A stretch of DNA of 64,000 nt. Origin: Tubulanus polymorphus (lineage: Eukaryota; Nemertea; Palaeonemertea; Tubulaniformes; Tubulanidae). Every line of letters starts with the position of its first letter. Positions within the stretch are counted from its first letter, which is position 1. Shown here in pieces: positions 45,791 through 56,932 of this stretch. The notes under the pieces are model-generated. The model did not search any database. It had not been told where the DNA came from and saw only the letters and a program-made list of their open reading frames with translations. The stretch covers positions 1,795,631 through 1,859,630 of the forward strand of contig NC_134033.1 of assembly GCF_964204645.1 (NCBI RefSeq), given 5' to 3'. The position numbers and the translations under genes are program-made.

Positions 45791-46084
45791 GCGGTTATAC
45801 TGGATTGTCACGCTACTAGCATTCATTGTGTCCTTGTGACCACCCGGATGAGGGATGATTCTACTGTCACGCTCTTTGTTTCTGGTATTCTGAGTCGGCT
45901 GAGGGATGATTCTACTGTCACGCTCTTTGATTTCTAGTTTGATTGCTAGTTTTCATTGTGTCCTTGTGATAACCTCGGTCAGTGGATGAAGTCTCTCGTC
46001 GGCTTGTGAGTGCTAGTTTCATTGTGTCCTTGTGACAACCTCGGTCAGTGGATGAAGTCTCTTGTCACGCTTTTGAGTGCTAGT

Positions 46085-46360
46085 TGAGATCCTGAATCTC
46101 AACCCGGTCAAGCTGGTTGTACTGCGCTATTTGTGTTTCGTGCAATTTTACAGGTGTGTCAGTTACTGACGTCGCCCAGTACATCCTGCAGTTAGATGGG
46201 GAATGTGAGGCGTTGTCATTCTGGTTTTCGCGTTCTGTGTGAGGGCGTGTAGAGGGCAGTATATTCCTGGCTGGCTCATTGTCTGGTGTTCTCGGCATGT
46301 GACCGGCGACGGAGAGCTGAAAAGCTTTCGAACATTAGTTTTGTTCCGTACCAGGTTTTC
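46085..46360 (-). mobile_element. LINE C-terminal fragment, reverse
   Basis: Nucleotide match to 45565-45790 on the opposite strand (CTGCCCTCTACACGC.CTCA, CGAAAACCAGAATGAC), roughly three quarters identical by eye and frameshifted near FAGHV. The two copies face each other. Confidence 0.5.
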
Positions 46361-46387
46361 ATCGCTCTTCTCTTTTTTTCATTTCAG

Positions 46388-47545
46388 GACTCCCAAGAAG
46401 TTGAAGAAGAAGATGCTAGAAGGCGACTACAGAAGATGCCGAAAAAAATACTGAACTCGGCAATCTTGAAAGTTAAGTTGATACCCACGTACATTAGGAT
46501 TAATGAAGAAATGTGTGACTACAAAATGTTTTTCTTTTTCTCAATTTCAGCTTCGACGAAACCCAAGAAGACAAAGAAGTACTTCGATTCCGAAAAAAAT
46601 GATGTAAAATCGACCGACGATCACACAACTATATCTGTACTCCGATTTCCAAAAAAAAATTAGACAAAATTATCTTCAACCTTGTAAACTTTCGGACTAC
46701 ATGAAAAAAAAAAGACCAAATATTGTAAAATTATCGAAAAAAAATTATGTAAAATCGACCGACGATCACACAACTATATCTGTACTTCGATTCCCGCCTG
46801 TTTCGCTCCTGGCAGGTGTGTCACGATTGTAAGGGACACCAACTAAAAAAGTCGAACGAGAGCTCATCAACTAAGATCTGCCGATTAGAGAACAGTGCAC
46901 GGAAGGGGCCAATTTGGATGAAACTCAACCAACCAACTTAGGAGATCCTCCAATAATGAACTCAGCCATCATAAAAGGTAATTTGATATTTGATACGAAC
47001 TTAGAACATTTTAACTGATACTGAACCGAGCAAACTTGAAATGTAAGTTGATTTTTGGCGAACTGTATGTTTGCCTATGCAAATGGTCTGGAGAAGCAGT
47101 TTTCATTGAAAATGAATAGAGTACCGGTGTGTCAGCAAGGCGTAAACATTGGCTGTTGAACCAATAGTGTTGATTTTGGTGTCATGGTTTGGCTTAATGA
47201 GTTCTCGAGCCCACAAAAATTTCATAGTGATCGAGTTATAGTAGGGGACTTATTCTTGAAAAACACGTAAAAACCTGCTTTTTAGCACTAAGTAATGGCA
47301 TGTTTTCATATATGAGAATTTGCATACTTGGAATTGAAAAACAGGGTGGCTTGTAATTTGAAATGACACATAAATTATGATAAATCTGTCTGAAATGTTT
47401 TGCTTTTTTCACTTTGTTTCAGCCAAACTACATCTCGGAAAAATTGGCCTGAAGACGACACTCACAAGTAGATGAATACTGATCGACCCATTTGTTGTGG
47501 AAAACTGCAGAAGCCCAAATGAGAAGTTGAGGAGCCAGCAATCTC
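46388..47545 (+). other. Exon-module locus, copy 1 (unrecognised, maybe non-coding)
   Basis: A series of exon-like pieces with splice-like borders. A piece after TTTCATTTCAG encodes DSQEVEEEDARRRLQK; a piece after CAATTTCAG encodes ASTKPKKTKKYFDSEK and ends in a stop; diverged modules ending CATCATAAAAG/GTAATT and TTGAAAT/GTAAGT follow. A terminal piece after TTTGTTTCAG contains AAGTAGATGAATACTGAT. The segment GACGATCACACAACTATATC occurs twice (46613, 46755). Matching pieces recur in the same order at 50.0-51.9 kb. I do not recognise the product, and no single long frame joins the pieces. Confidence 0.45.
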
Positions 47546-47559
47546 TGCACTACTTTATT

Positions 47560-49720
47560 GAAGCTCTGTGGCCGGTAGTAGATTTAAATATAGCTAGGCA
47601 ATGATTGCTTGAATATTTACAATATTAGACGAAATGATCGAGTGAAGTCTCTTAAATATTCTTTGGTCTGATAATTAAAATGTAAATTGGTCAGTTATTG
47701 ATTAAAAGATTTTCAAAGTATGTATAAGGTAAATTCAATATCTTATGTGACATTTGAAATTTTTCGAATGTACTGTAGATATTTCAGGCCTCATATATAT
47801 GACTATTATTTAACTGATAATCAAGCTATAGATAGGACAATTTACTAATTAACCAATCGCTTAGGTATAAGCAATCGTTCAATATCTTATAATGTTTGAT
47901 GAGAAATTCTTCTGGTGTAGATATTTTAGGGCCTCATTTTAGGCTTTACTTTTAGGCAGTTTAGGCTTTTAGGCTTTACTTGTAAAGATATATATCAACT
48001 AAATTTTATCATCAGTTTATAGATTTTTTTCACAAACAATATTTTGATACATATGTCATATATAAACATTCAGGCACTTTACAGTATATATTATATGCTG
48101 CTTTACCCATTGCATTAATGAATTTCTCCACGGAAAGATGTATAAAATAGTGTCTAGGGCTCTTATCGAGATCTGGTGTAATATATATGGGGAAAAACTA
48201 TAGACTGCGGGTCTTTTAGAAACTGTGATTAGGTCTCAGCACTTTGACATATCTAGAATAGCCATACTCTGTGCCTTGTTTTGCGCTCTGATTATTGTTT
48301 TACTGACAATTATCATATATAGCTAGGAAAAATTTCTCATTAACCAATGGCTTAGATCCACAATTAAGATGAATTCAATATTTCCAAGATCAAAAACTGT
48401 TTATACGGTATGTAGTACAGGTCCATAATATAAATGTCGTAAAACTGAAAATTTAAATATAGCTGATATATGTATGAGCACATCTGAATCAGTCTCATCG
48501 ACTGATCAGTATTGACATCTCCAACTGCCGTGCTTTTGGCAACTGGTCATGTTCTTTAATATTGCCAAAATTTACCTAAACCTAACTGATTCATCTAAAA
48601 GCCATACTGTGTGTCAAGTTATGCATAATAGATATTTTTTAACTGACAATTAGAATCAAAGGTGAATAACTCATTAATGTATTACTATAAGATATCTACG
48701 ATAAGGTAAATTCAATATGTTATGTGATATTGTTTTTAAATTAAGGTCCATGGACATTTAAAATGTAGCTGATACATGTGTATCTGAGCACATTTATTTA
48801 TCTGTATTTAAGTGAACTTATTGTGTCTTCATACAGCTGTATTAGTTTTGATACATATTGCCAAAATCATTTCACGCAGATTTACTTCCGATCGAAGGGA
48901 GATAAAACAAATCTGTACCAACATTCCTGAATTTGGAACGGAGAATATTTCAATTTCACTGTGTATGTCAGATTGAGAGCCTTATTCTGACAGGATATCC
49001 TAAACTTAGGTCTTATTCCTCTTGCTAATAGCTCTCTTTTACTAACCCCTCTCCTTCAAACTATTTTCTAGCATCATGTCTTGCACCGCACCAGGGAGGT
49101 CTGGTCATTACAAGGTCTTTCGGTCCATATACACAGTGTACTACTATAAAAGGGAAATGAAGATTATGTAGCAATTCAGCTTTAAGGGAATTTCTAATTT
49201 ACCACTAAAAATTTGCTTTTATCTTAATTTCTGATGAATTCAAATAATGATGAATTCACGACATCTGAAATTCTGCTCATGTAGATTTTCAGGCTCCATG
49301 TTCAACTGACAATTAAAATGTAGCTAGTATGATTACTAATTAACGGATCGCTTAGATATCTAGAAGATCAATTGAAATTAACTAAATGTAAGGAATATAA
49401 GTGAAAATTAGAAAATAGTGCAGTCGATGAGACGACTGTATCGTGCAATGTCACCTGTGTCATAACTGGGCCACATGTGTGTGGGATCTGTTGAATCAGT
49501 TAGGTTTTGGGGAATTCTGGATTCGTCAAACTAGATATCAAAGCTCTAATGCAAAATTAGCATTATGAAATAGTGATTAATCGAAACCAGATCTGAAATT
49601 CTAGTCGTGTAGAAATATCAAGCCCCGTATAAAATATTGTCAGAGACAATTTCAATTATAGCTAGGAAATTAATTAGGTTATGATTAGGTTATGTGATTA
49701 GGTATCTAAGATGAAGATTA
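47560..49720. repeat. Very diverged large repeats between the two module loci
   Basis: Phrases such as ACTAATTAACCAATCGCTTA, AATTAAAATGTAGCTAG, GGTAAATTCAATAT and GTAGATATTTCAGGC recur in the same order at irregular spacing (around 47.65, 47.83, 48.33, 48.67, 49.32 and 49.67 kb). This suggests an old, decayed tandem array. No gene is seen. Confidence 0.5.
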
Positions 49721-50012
49721 ATTCAGCATCTTCATATAAGGTAAAAGTGCTCAAATCTTAACCGTAGGGGTTGATAAGAAAACTGTATAATCTAATTGAT
49801 CTTATATGTGAATTGACACGTTAATTATGATCAGTGATATTCGAAAGGATTTTCTGCTCACAAGATTCTGCTCTTTTTTTAGCTAAACTACTAATCGACT
49901 AGTCATAAAATGTACAAAATGATCTTCAACCTTGTAAGATAGATATCCAAAATCTCGATGTATAAAAATAGGCAGAAAAAAAGTTAACCCCAATCAGTCG
50001 CTTTCTGACTGG

Positions 50013-51925
50013 TTGGAAGATTGTTTGAATGAACTGGAACCAAATTTCGCAATTATGTGCTTGGATTTAAAGAAAGAAAATTCTGTAAACTCGACTGCCG
50101 ATCACACAACTATATCTGTACTTCCATTTCCGATTATGAAAAAAAACCGCCTGTTTCGCTCCCGGCAGGTGTGGTGTGTAAGGGACACCAACTCAAATCA
50201 ATCAAACGAAATCTACCGATTGTCCGCAGAAGAATCAAACCAACTCGTCACCAATACTGAACCCAGCAATCTTGAAATGTAAGTATAATTTGATGGAAAT
50301 TATTATGATAAATTCTAAATGAAATATTTTGTCATTACAGGACATCTTTTATTGCAGCTAAATTTCAGCTATCAAGAAGAACCAAGCTTGAGATCCACTA
50401 CTCGTCCAAATCGACCAACTTGAACAGCACACAGGCAACTAGAATCCGAACTCATTAACCAATCAACTAATAAGATAATCGCCGATAATGAAACCAGCCA
50501 TCATAAAAGGTAACTTGATATCAATGGAATTATTACAATTAATTCTTATTGAAATATTTTGTCATTACAGGATATCTTCTTGTAATCATTGCAGCTAAAT
50601 TTCAACTATGAGAAAAAACCCAGCTTGAGAACAACTACTCGCTCAAAATCGACCAACTTGAACAGTGCACCGATGGGGTCAACAGAATCGAACTCATTAA
50701 CGCACAAACTTTAGATGATCCACACCGATAACGAACCAAGCAATCATAAAAGGTAACTTAATATACATGAAATTATTACGATTAATTCTTATTGAAATAT
50801 TTGGTCATTACAGGATATCTTCTTTTATTCATTGCAGCTAAATTTCAACTATAAGAAGAAACCCAGCTTGAGATCAGCTACTCGTCCAAAATCTACCAAC
50901 TGGAACAGTGCACAGCCAACTAGGATCGAACTCATTAACCAATCAACTAATAAGATAATTGCCGATAATGAAACCAGCAATCATAAAAGGTAACTTGATA
51001 TACATGGAATTATTACGATTAATTCTTATTGAAATATTTTGTCATTACAGGATATCTTCTTTTAATTATTGCAGCTAAATTTCAACTATGCGAAAAAACC
51101 CAGCTTGAGATCAACTACTCGTCAAAAATCGACCAACTTGAACAGCGAACAGATGAGGCCAACAGAATCAAACTCATTAACCCACCAATGATCAACACCG
51201 ATAACGAACCAAGCAATCATAAAAGGTATCTTGATATACATGAAATTATTACGATTAATTCTTATTGAAATATTTGGTCATTACAGGATATCTTCTTTTA
51301 TTCATTGCAGCTAAATTTCAACTATAAGAAGAAACCCAGCTTGAGATCAGCTACTCGTCCAAAATCTACCAACTGGAACAGTGCACAGCCAACTAGGATC
51401 GAACTCATTAACCAATCAACTAATAAGATAATTGCCGATGATGAAACCAGCAATCATAAAAGGTAACTTGATATACATGGAATTATTACGATTAATTCTT
51501 ATTGAAATATTTTGTCATTACAGGATATCTTCTTTTAATTATTGCAGCTAAATTTCAACTATGCGAAAAAACCCAGCTTGATATCAACTACTCGTCAAAA
51601 ATCGACCAACTTGAACAGCGAACAGATGAGGCCAACTGTATCAAACTCATTAACCCACCAATGATCAACACCGATAACGAACCAAGCAATCATAAAAGGT
51701 ATCTTGATATACATGAAATTATTACGATTAATTCTTATTGAAATATTTTGTCATTACAGGATATCTTCTTTTAATTATTGCAGCTAAATATCAACTATGA
51801 GAAAAAACCCAGCTTGAGATCAACTACTCATCAGAAAATCTACAAGTAGATGAATACTGATTGACCCATTTGCTGATGAAAACTGCAGAAGCCCAGATTA
51901 GAAGTTGAGGAGCCATCGACGGATT
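50013..51925 (+). other. Exon-module locus, copy 2, with amplified 237-bp modules
   Basis: Begins with an 89-codon frame (MEDCLNELEPNFAIMCLDLK) sharing GATCACACAACTATATCTGT and the CCTGTTTCGCTCC-type segment with copy 1, ending at TTGAAAT/GTAAGT. Six full modules of about 237 bp follow (donors near 50511, 50750, 50989, 51226, 51461 and 51698) plus a final partial one. Each has acceptors TTGTCATTACAG and ATTGCAG before CTAAATTTCAACTA, an exon-like body of about 151 bp (encoding SSKIDQLEQRTDEAN in some copies) and donor AAAAG/GTAACTTG. A two-module block of about 473 bp is duplicated nearly unchanged (50764-51237 and 51238-51711). The 151-bp length and stops such as CAACTATAA argue against one continuous frame. 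The end (AAGTAGATGAATACTGAT) matches copy 1. Confidence 0.5.
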
Positions 51926-54140
51926 AATCACTCAACGATGGATTCTTCTACAAACGGTGGTTGATTTCTATAAAATATTTTATCAGGAGCAGCAGAGACT
52001 ATAGTGAATCTTATAAACACTGATTCGAGCGACAAAGCTAATGGATTATCTCATAAACACTGATTCAGGATAAGCACTGCTTTAAAAGCAGCAAAGACAA
52101 TAGTGTATCTTATAGACACTGAGATCCAGGAGCGGCAAAGACAATAGCGGATTTCTGTCGTAAAGTATTGATTTTTTTACTTATCACTTTTTTTCAAACC
52201 AGTCTGATATAGTGTTTTAAAGGAAATTATTTTATCATGTTTAATGCAATGTGAGAGTCTAATAAAAGCTAAGTTCCATTAATTCACGATATTGGTATTC
52301 GATCTTGGTTGATAGAGAAGTCAAGTTAGGTTAGTCACTAGGGGTAAATGGTCGCGTCGAGCGCCTTGTTTGGGCTCGCAAGTCTGTTGAGTTAACTCCT
52401 AAACTGAGATATAGTTTCAACATGATATTGTGAGTTTAATCTTTAAACTTTACCATAGTTAAACATAGTCATTTATGGCCATTTGTCCGTGTAGGTATCA
52501 CGTAGTTAGGAAACATAGAACATAACGTTAGGCCAGTGTTGATGTACAAATATTAAGTATTTGCTGAATTGTAGATGTACTTATTTGATGGATATATATT
52601 TTCGAAGGCCCATGTAACTGATTTCACAATTGAATCGTATATGTCGATTTTCACATCAAGTTTTGACTCTGAGCCTCCATCAATCTGTTTGATGATCATA
52701 GCTGCAAATTTGAAATCGAAAGCTTTATTTGAAAAGAGACCATTATTTACATTTGAGAGGTAAAGCTAGGAATAACAAAGCATAAAGTTATAGCTAGGAA
52801 TAATTTTGAACGTTTTAACATTGTTTATAGCTGTTTGAACTTCTTTTATTGTAATGGGTAAATCCATATCACGAGATGGCTCTCGTGAATAATCACTTAG
52901 CTTCAAATTGGGTGTATAATGATTATTAAGGAGTGGCAGTGAATCGGTAGCGCTTTTCTAAAATGGGCCCAGAAACTTTACAGTGAAAAAATGCCTGCAG
53001 TTGTAAATAGAGGAGTATGAATAATACATAATACAAACTACAAGTACATAAATTGATAGAAAAATAAATAAAAAAAACCAATAAATGATAAGTAGTAAAT
53101 TATACAAAATACAAGTACATACATTAATAGATAATATTAAAAAATAGATAAAAATAATAAACAACAATAGAAACAAACAACAAATTAATATTCTATTTAC
53201 ATGAAAAGGCATTTTTTCAAATATTTATCAACAAGGTTATTCATTTATCGAACAACCTTCCTAAGTATAGCGAAAACCCGAGATCTTTTCTGTTGTTACT
53301 CAAAGCATTCTATCGGACTCGGTTATTGTAATGAACAAAACAAATAACCATAAACCTTAACTAAATCGAACACACTTAAAGAAAATAACTGATATGATAG
53401 AATGCTTTGAATAACTATGATGAATGATCAACCGTCCTATGAACTAGCCGCGCTCAATCACTGCTGTGACCGTTGATTGTTATACTGGGGTAGACTTACA
53501 ATCTAAAATCTGGTACATACATTTTACTTTTTAGAAATAATGTAAAACAGCTATAAACTTAAGTTATTGATGTTATTGATTATGTTGATGTTTGATGTTT
53601 TCGAAGCTGCCAGAAAAAAACACCAGAATACTTAGTATTTAATGCCAAGGTGCTTGGACATTTTTAAGTCAGGGCAAAGTAGGCAAAATTCTAGTTTCCT
53701 AGTGAAAGTAATGATTAGTTGATACTAAGAGTTCCAGAGTGAATCTGAATGTTCCATCTCTAGTTTTAATTATCTATGTTGGACGGTGGACGAGTGATTG
53801 TGATAACCTACATGCCCTCTTCATCTTAACAAATCTTAATGAATCTTAACTGAATTGTAGCAAAGAAATTAGTTATTAGTAATTGCCCTAGCTCTATTCA
53901 AATTGGCAGTTGAACAATATTTATATACTCGATTCATATACTCTTGCTGAATGCATAGAAGAGAATACCTCCAAAATACTTTGCATTAAATGTAACATTT
54001 GAGAAAATAACCAATTTGATAATGTCTTGAAACCTCTTAAAGACAAGGCAAAGGTGGCAAAACTAGCTATCTTGTAAAATAATGTTAATGAAAATTAAAT
54101 CATAAACTGTTTAATTAAACTTATTTTAAGCTTTCGAGAT
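51926..54140. other. AT-rich gene desert
   Basis: No recognisable exon. Contains an imperfect GCAGCAAAGACAATAGTG repeat (51985-52155) and A-rich DNA at 53.0-53.2 kb. Confidence 0.35.
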
Positions 54141-54316
54141 TGTGGTTTTATCTCCGGTTATAATGTTTTTATGTTGGAGACTTTTTTGGAATACAGGTCA
54201 CGTTTTTGTAAATGACTGAGATTGAATTTGTGGTTTTATCTCCGGTTATAATGTTTTTATGTTGGAGACTTTTTTGAAATACAGGTCACGTTTTCGTAAA
54301 TGACCGAGGCACTTCC
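54141..54316 (+). repeat. 88-bp tandem duplication
   Basis: Two near-identical copies beginning TGTGGTTTTATCTCCGGTTA at 54141 and 54229. Confidence 0.9.
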
Positions 54317-55350
54317 TCCAGTACATGAATACCTGTCATTTAGGTATAATTGTTGTTGTGGAGATAAACTGTGGAGATGACATTTCATGTCAATTGTTCA
54401 TAAAACATTTGATTTATTAAGGTCCTATCGAATAAAGTTGAGCTTTTTCTTGATAAATGAGATGTCCTCAATCGATGTCATTTGAAAAGTTGACATGATA
54501 GATTCATATTTCATGAAATATAACATAGTGTCAGTTATATTGACCTCATGAATTGTCAACTTCATAATCTTCAACTAGTCCAATTTTTCGGTTTTTAATG
54601 GATCAAAGTTTATAATTCTTTGTGTATTTTTGTTATTTTCCTATTGATGCAAATTGTATGAATCAGCTGTAGCGGAAATGTATCGTAGATAAAGACTTCT
54701 AAATACTTTACACTTGTAACTTTGTTTGAGGTTAGTACAATTTCATACGTAGTAATAAAAATAAAATTACTATCAAAATTTGAGAAAATAAGCTAAAAGT
54801 TAATAATATGATATATATGTGAAAATTAGTAAAATGATGTAAGAATTATTGATTACTTAATCCTACGCTTTCGAGAGTATTTGGCCAGGTTTATCTCTGG
54901 TTTTAGTGCGGGGAGCAATGGACTCACGGTTTAAGAGTCCATGGTTGTGGGCCATAAACGTTTCTGTTTTAGAGTCTATGGTCGGACCATGGGCGTATAA
55001 AATCTCGTTTATAGTTTATACGCCTATGGTGGTTGGACTAGTTGTTTTTGAAAGTCCGTGTTTGAGGAGCTTACGTTATAATTCCTCGAGCACGAACCTG
55101 GCATTTTGTATATTTGTTGTATGGGAATAAATATGATTTTGAAATTTGTCATTCGTTTAGTTAAACAACAAGTGTTACTAAAACGAAGCACTGCTAAAAA
55201 CGAAAACTGTATGCACCCGAGGAAACGGACCAGGCAATTTACGTTTCCGACAGAGGTGGTACAGAGCGCTCCAAGTGATGATTTCGAGTCGGACTTCTTT
55301 TTAGTCATGCATAGTTCTAATACCCCAAAGTGCATAGGTCTTCGTTAGTA
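54317..55350. other. Spacer, nothing recognised
   Basis: AT-rich. A self-complementary run around 54990-55035 (CGTATAAAATCTCG..TATACGCC) is the only visible structure. Confidence 0.3.
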
Positions 55351-55351
55351 G

Positions 55352-55490
55352 TAGCGCATAGTTTTTAGTAACACCCCCATTTCACATCTTCACCCGTCAA
55401 GGGATTCGGAGAACAGCCTGAGCGTGTAGTGGGTTCGAATCCCTTGACGGATGATGATGGGGTGTTACTACTAAAAATTATGCGCAACAG
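55352..55490. mobile_element. Palindromic element with a tRNA-like B-box in its arm
   Basis: The outer inverted ends GCGCATAGTTTTTAGTA and TACTAAAAATTATGCGC enclose ACACCCC..GGGGTGT and, inside, CCGTCAAGGGATTCG paired with CGAATCCCTTGACGG. The right inner arm includes the B-box GGGTTCGAATCCC. Fold-back structure is clear; the class is unknown. Confidence 0.7.
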
Positions 55491-56932
55491 TGCCAGTAAT
55501 GAAATCATGCAACCTGAGGCCAGGGGGCTGGTGAAAGCGAGTTCGGGAGTGATACCGGACCCCTGGCAAGCGAGGATGTCCTGACTGCGAATGCAGGTGA
55601 TTTCCCAAACTTGGTGGCAGCACCATACGGTCCACAAGCGGGATTCCTGTAAACTAAAATCAGACTGGTTACCGATCTCTGGGACAGTCAACCAGTCTAG
55701 ACTAAAATCAATTGAAGGAAGGTGGCAGCACAGCATAGTCCATAATAAACGCAAATGTACTATATTGAACAAGAAGTCGACGCGAGCGGGTTCGCACTGG
55801 GGCGTTGCTCTGAGTTTTTGAACTGGTAAGCGATCTAAAATCATTTATTGCAAAGAATCACAATATCTACTGCTATAAGTTCCGAGTTTCAATAATATTT
55901 TGAAATTCAAACGCTTAGTTTATTTGATACTGAAGTTGAAATACTACCGGGGTCAGTGTTGGTATTATTATGTAGCGAGTGGTGCTTCGATCGTGTCCAT
56001 TGAACCGCATTATGACAAACTCAGCTCATATTGTGTCCTGTTATTGTCCTCGGTCTTTGAAATGTATTACGTGATCGATTTGAATTGAACTAGCAGGTGC
56101 TGGAAAGAAAACTTATGATGCCCAAGTTCATTCTATTTTCTAGAAGCTGGCCCGTAGCCTGGACCCTCCAGGGGCTTGGGGGTGCGATGTAAACTACAAG
56201 TGGACCTATCTTCAGTAAATCTTCAGTAGCGGCGAAGCTCACAGTTTTGATGCGAGGTCAGTTCTTATTTGGTTTCAATATTTGGTACTCTGATCGGAAA
56301 ACATCAAAACAATGAATATGAAATATGAAAATGACATGTCAGTATTTACAATGAGACACAGTCTCGCATACGTCTTGGTTGCCGGGTAGCAAATAGATCG
56401 ACCGGTTTTTCTTAAGAACAATTTTTTCATTGGTAAAATTGCGAACATTTTCTTTCGTAGGGGGAGGGCGCCTAACTAATATAGCCGCAAGGCAGCTATA
56501 TCGGGTTATCTATTTTAAAAATGATTATGTCAGAATGGAAAATGTTTTGTTTTCTAGAAGGGAATTAAAATGACGGATCAAATTAGTATGACATCATAAC
56601 TATGAGGTGGTTTTATAACAGAAATGATAAATATGGTAGCAAAGCAGCTATATCCGATAACCTATTTGTTAACATGTACATGCCACATACTAGGAAATTT
56701 CTATTGTATCTGTTCTGTTTCCTAGACGAGAATTAATGATGCATTCACTAAGTTTGATTTTTTTTCTCGCGTCATGCAACGATAAGGTAGTTTCAGAACG
56801 AAAATGATAATAGACTGATAAAACTGAAATGCTGTAAGAAACGATGTGCGTTCGGGCCATGTGGCACCATGATCTAATCGGTTTGGCTTTAAGAACCATG
56901 GAAACTATGCGCGTTACTCACTTAACCAGAAG
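55491..56932. other. Spacer before the secreted Cys-rich gene
   Basis: GC-richer up to 55.85 kb, with GGTGGCAGCAC repeated at 55612 and 55722. No coding exon recognised. The end must contain the promoter of the gene at 56933. Confidence 0.3.
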
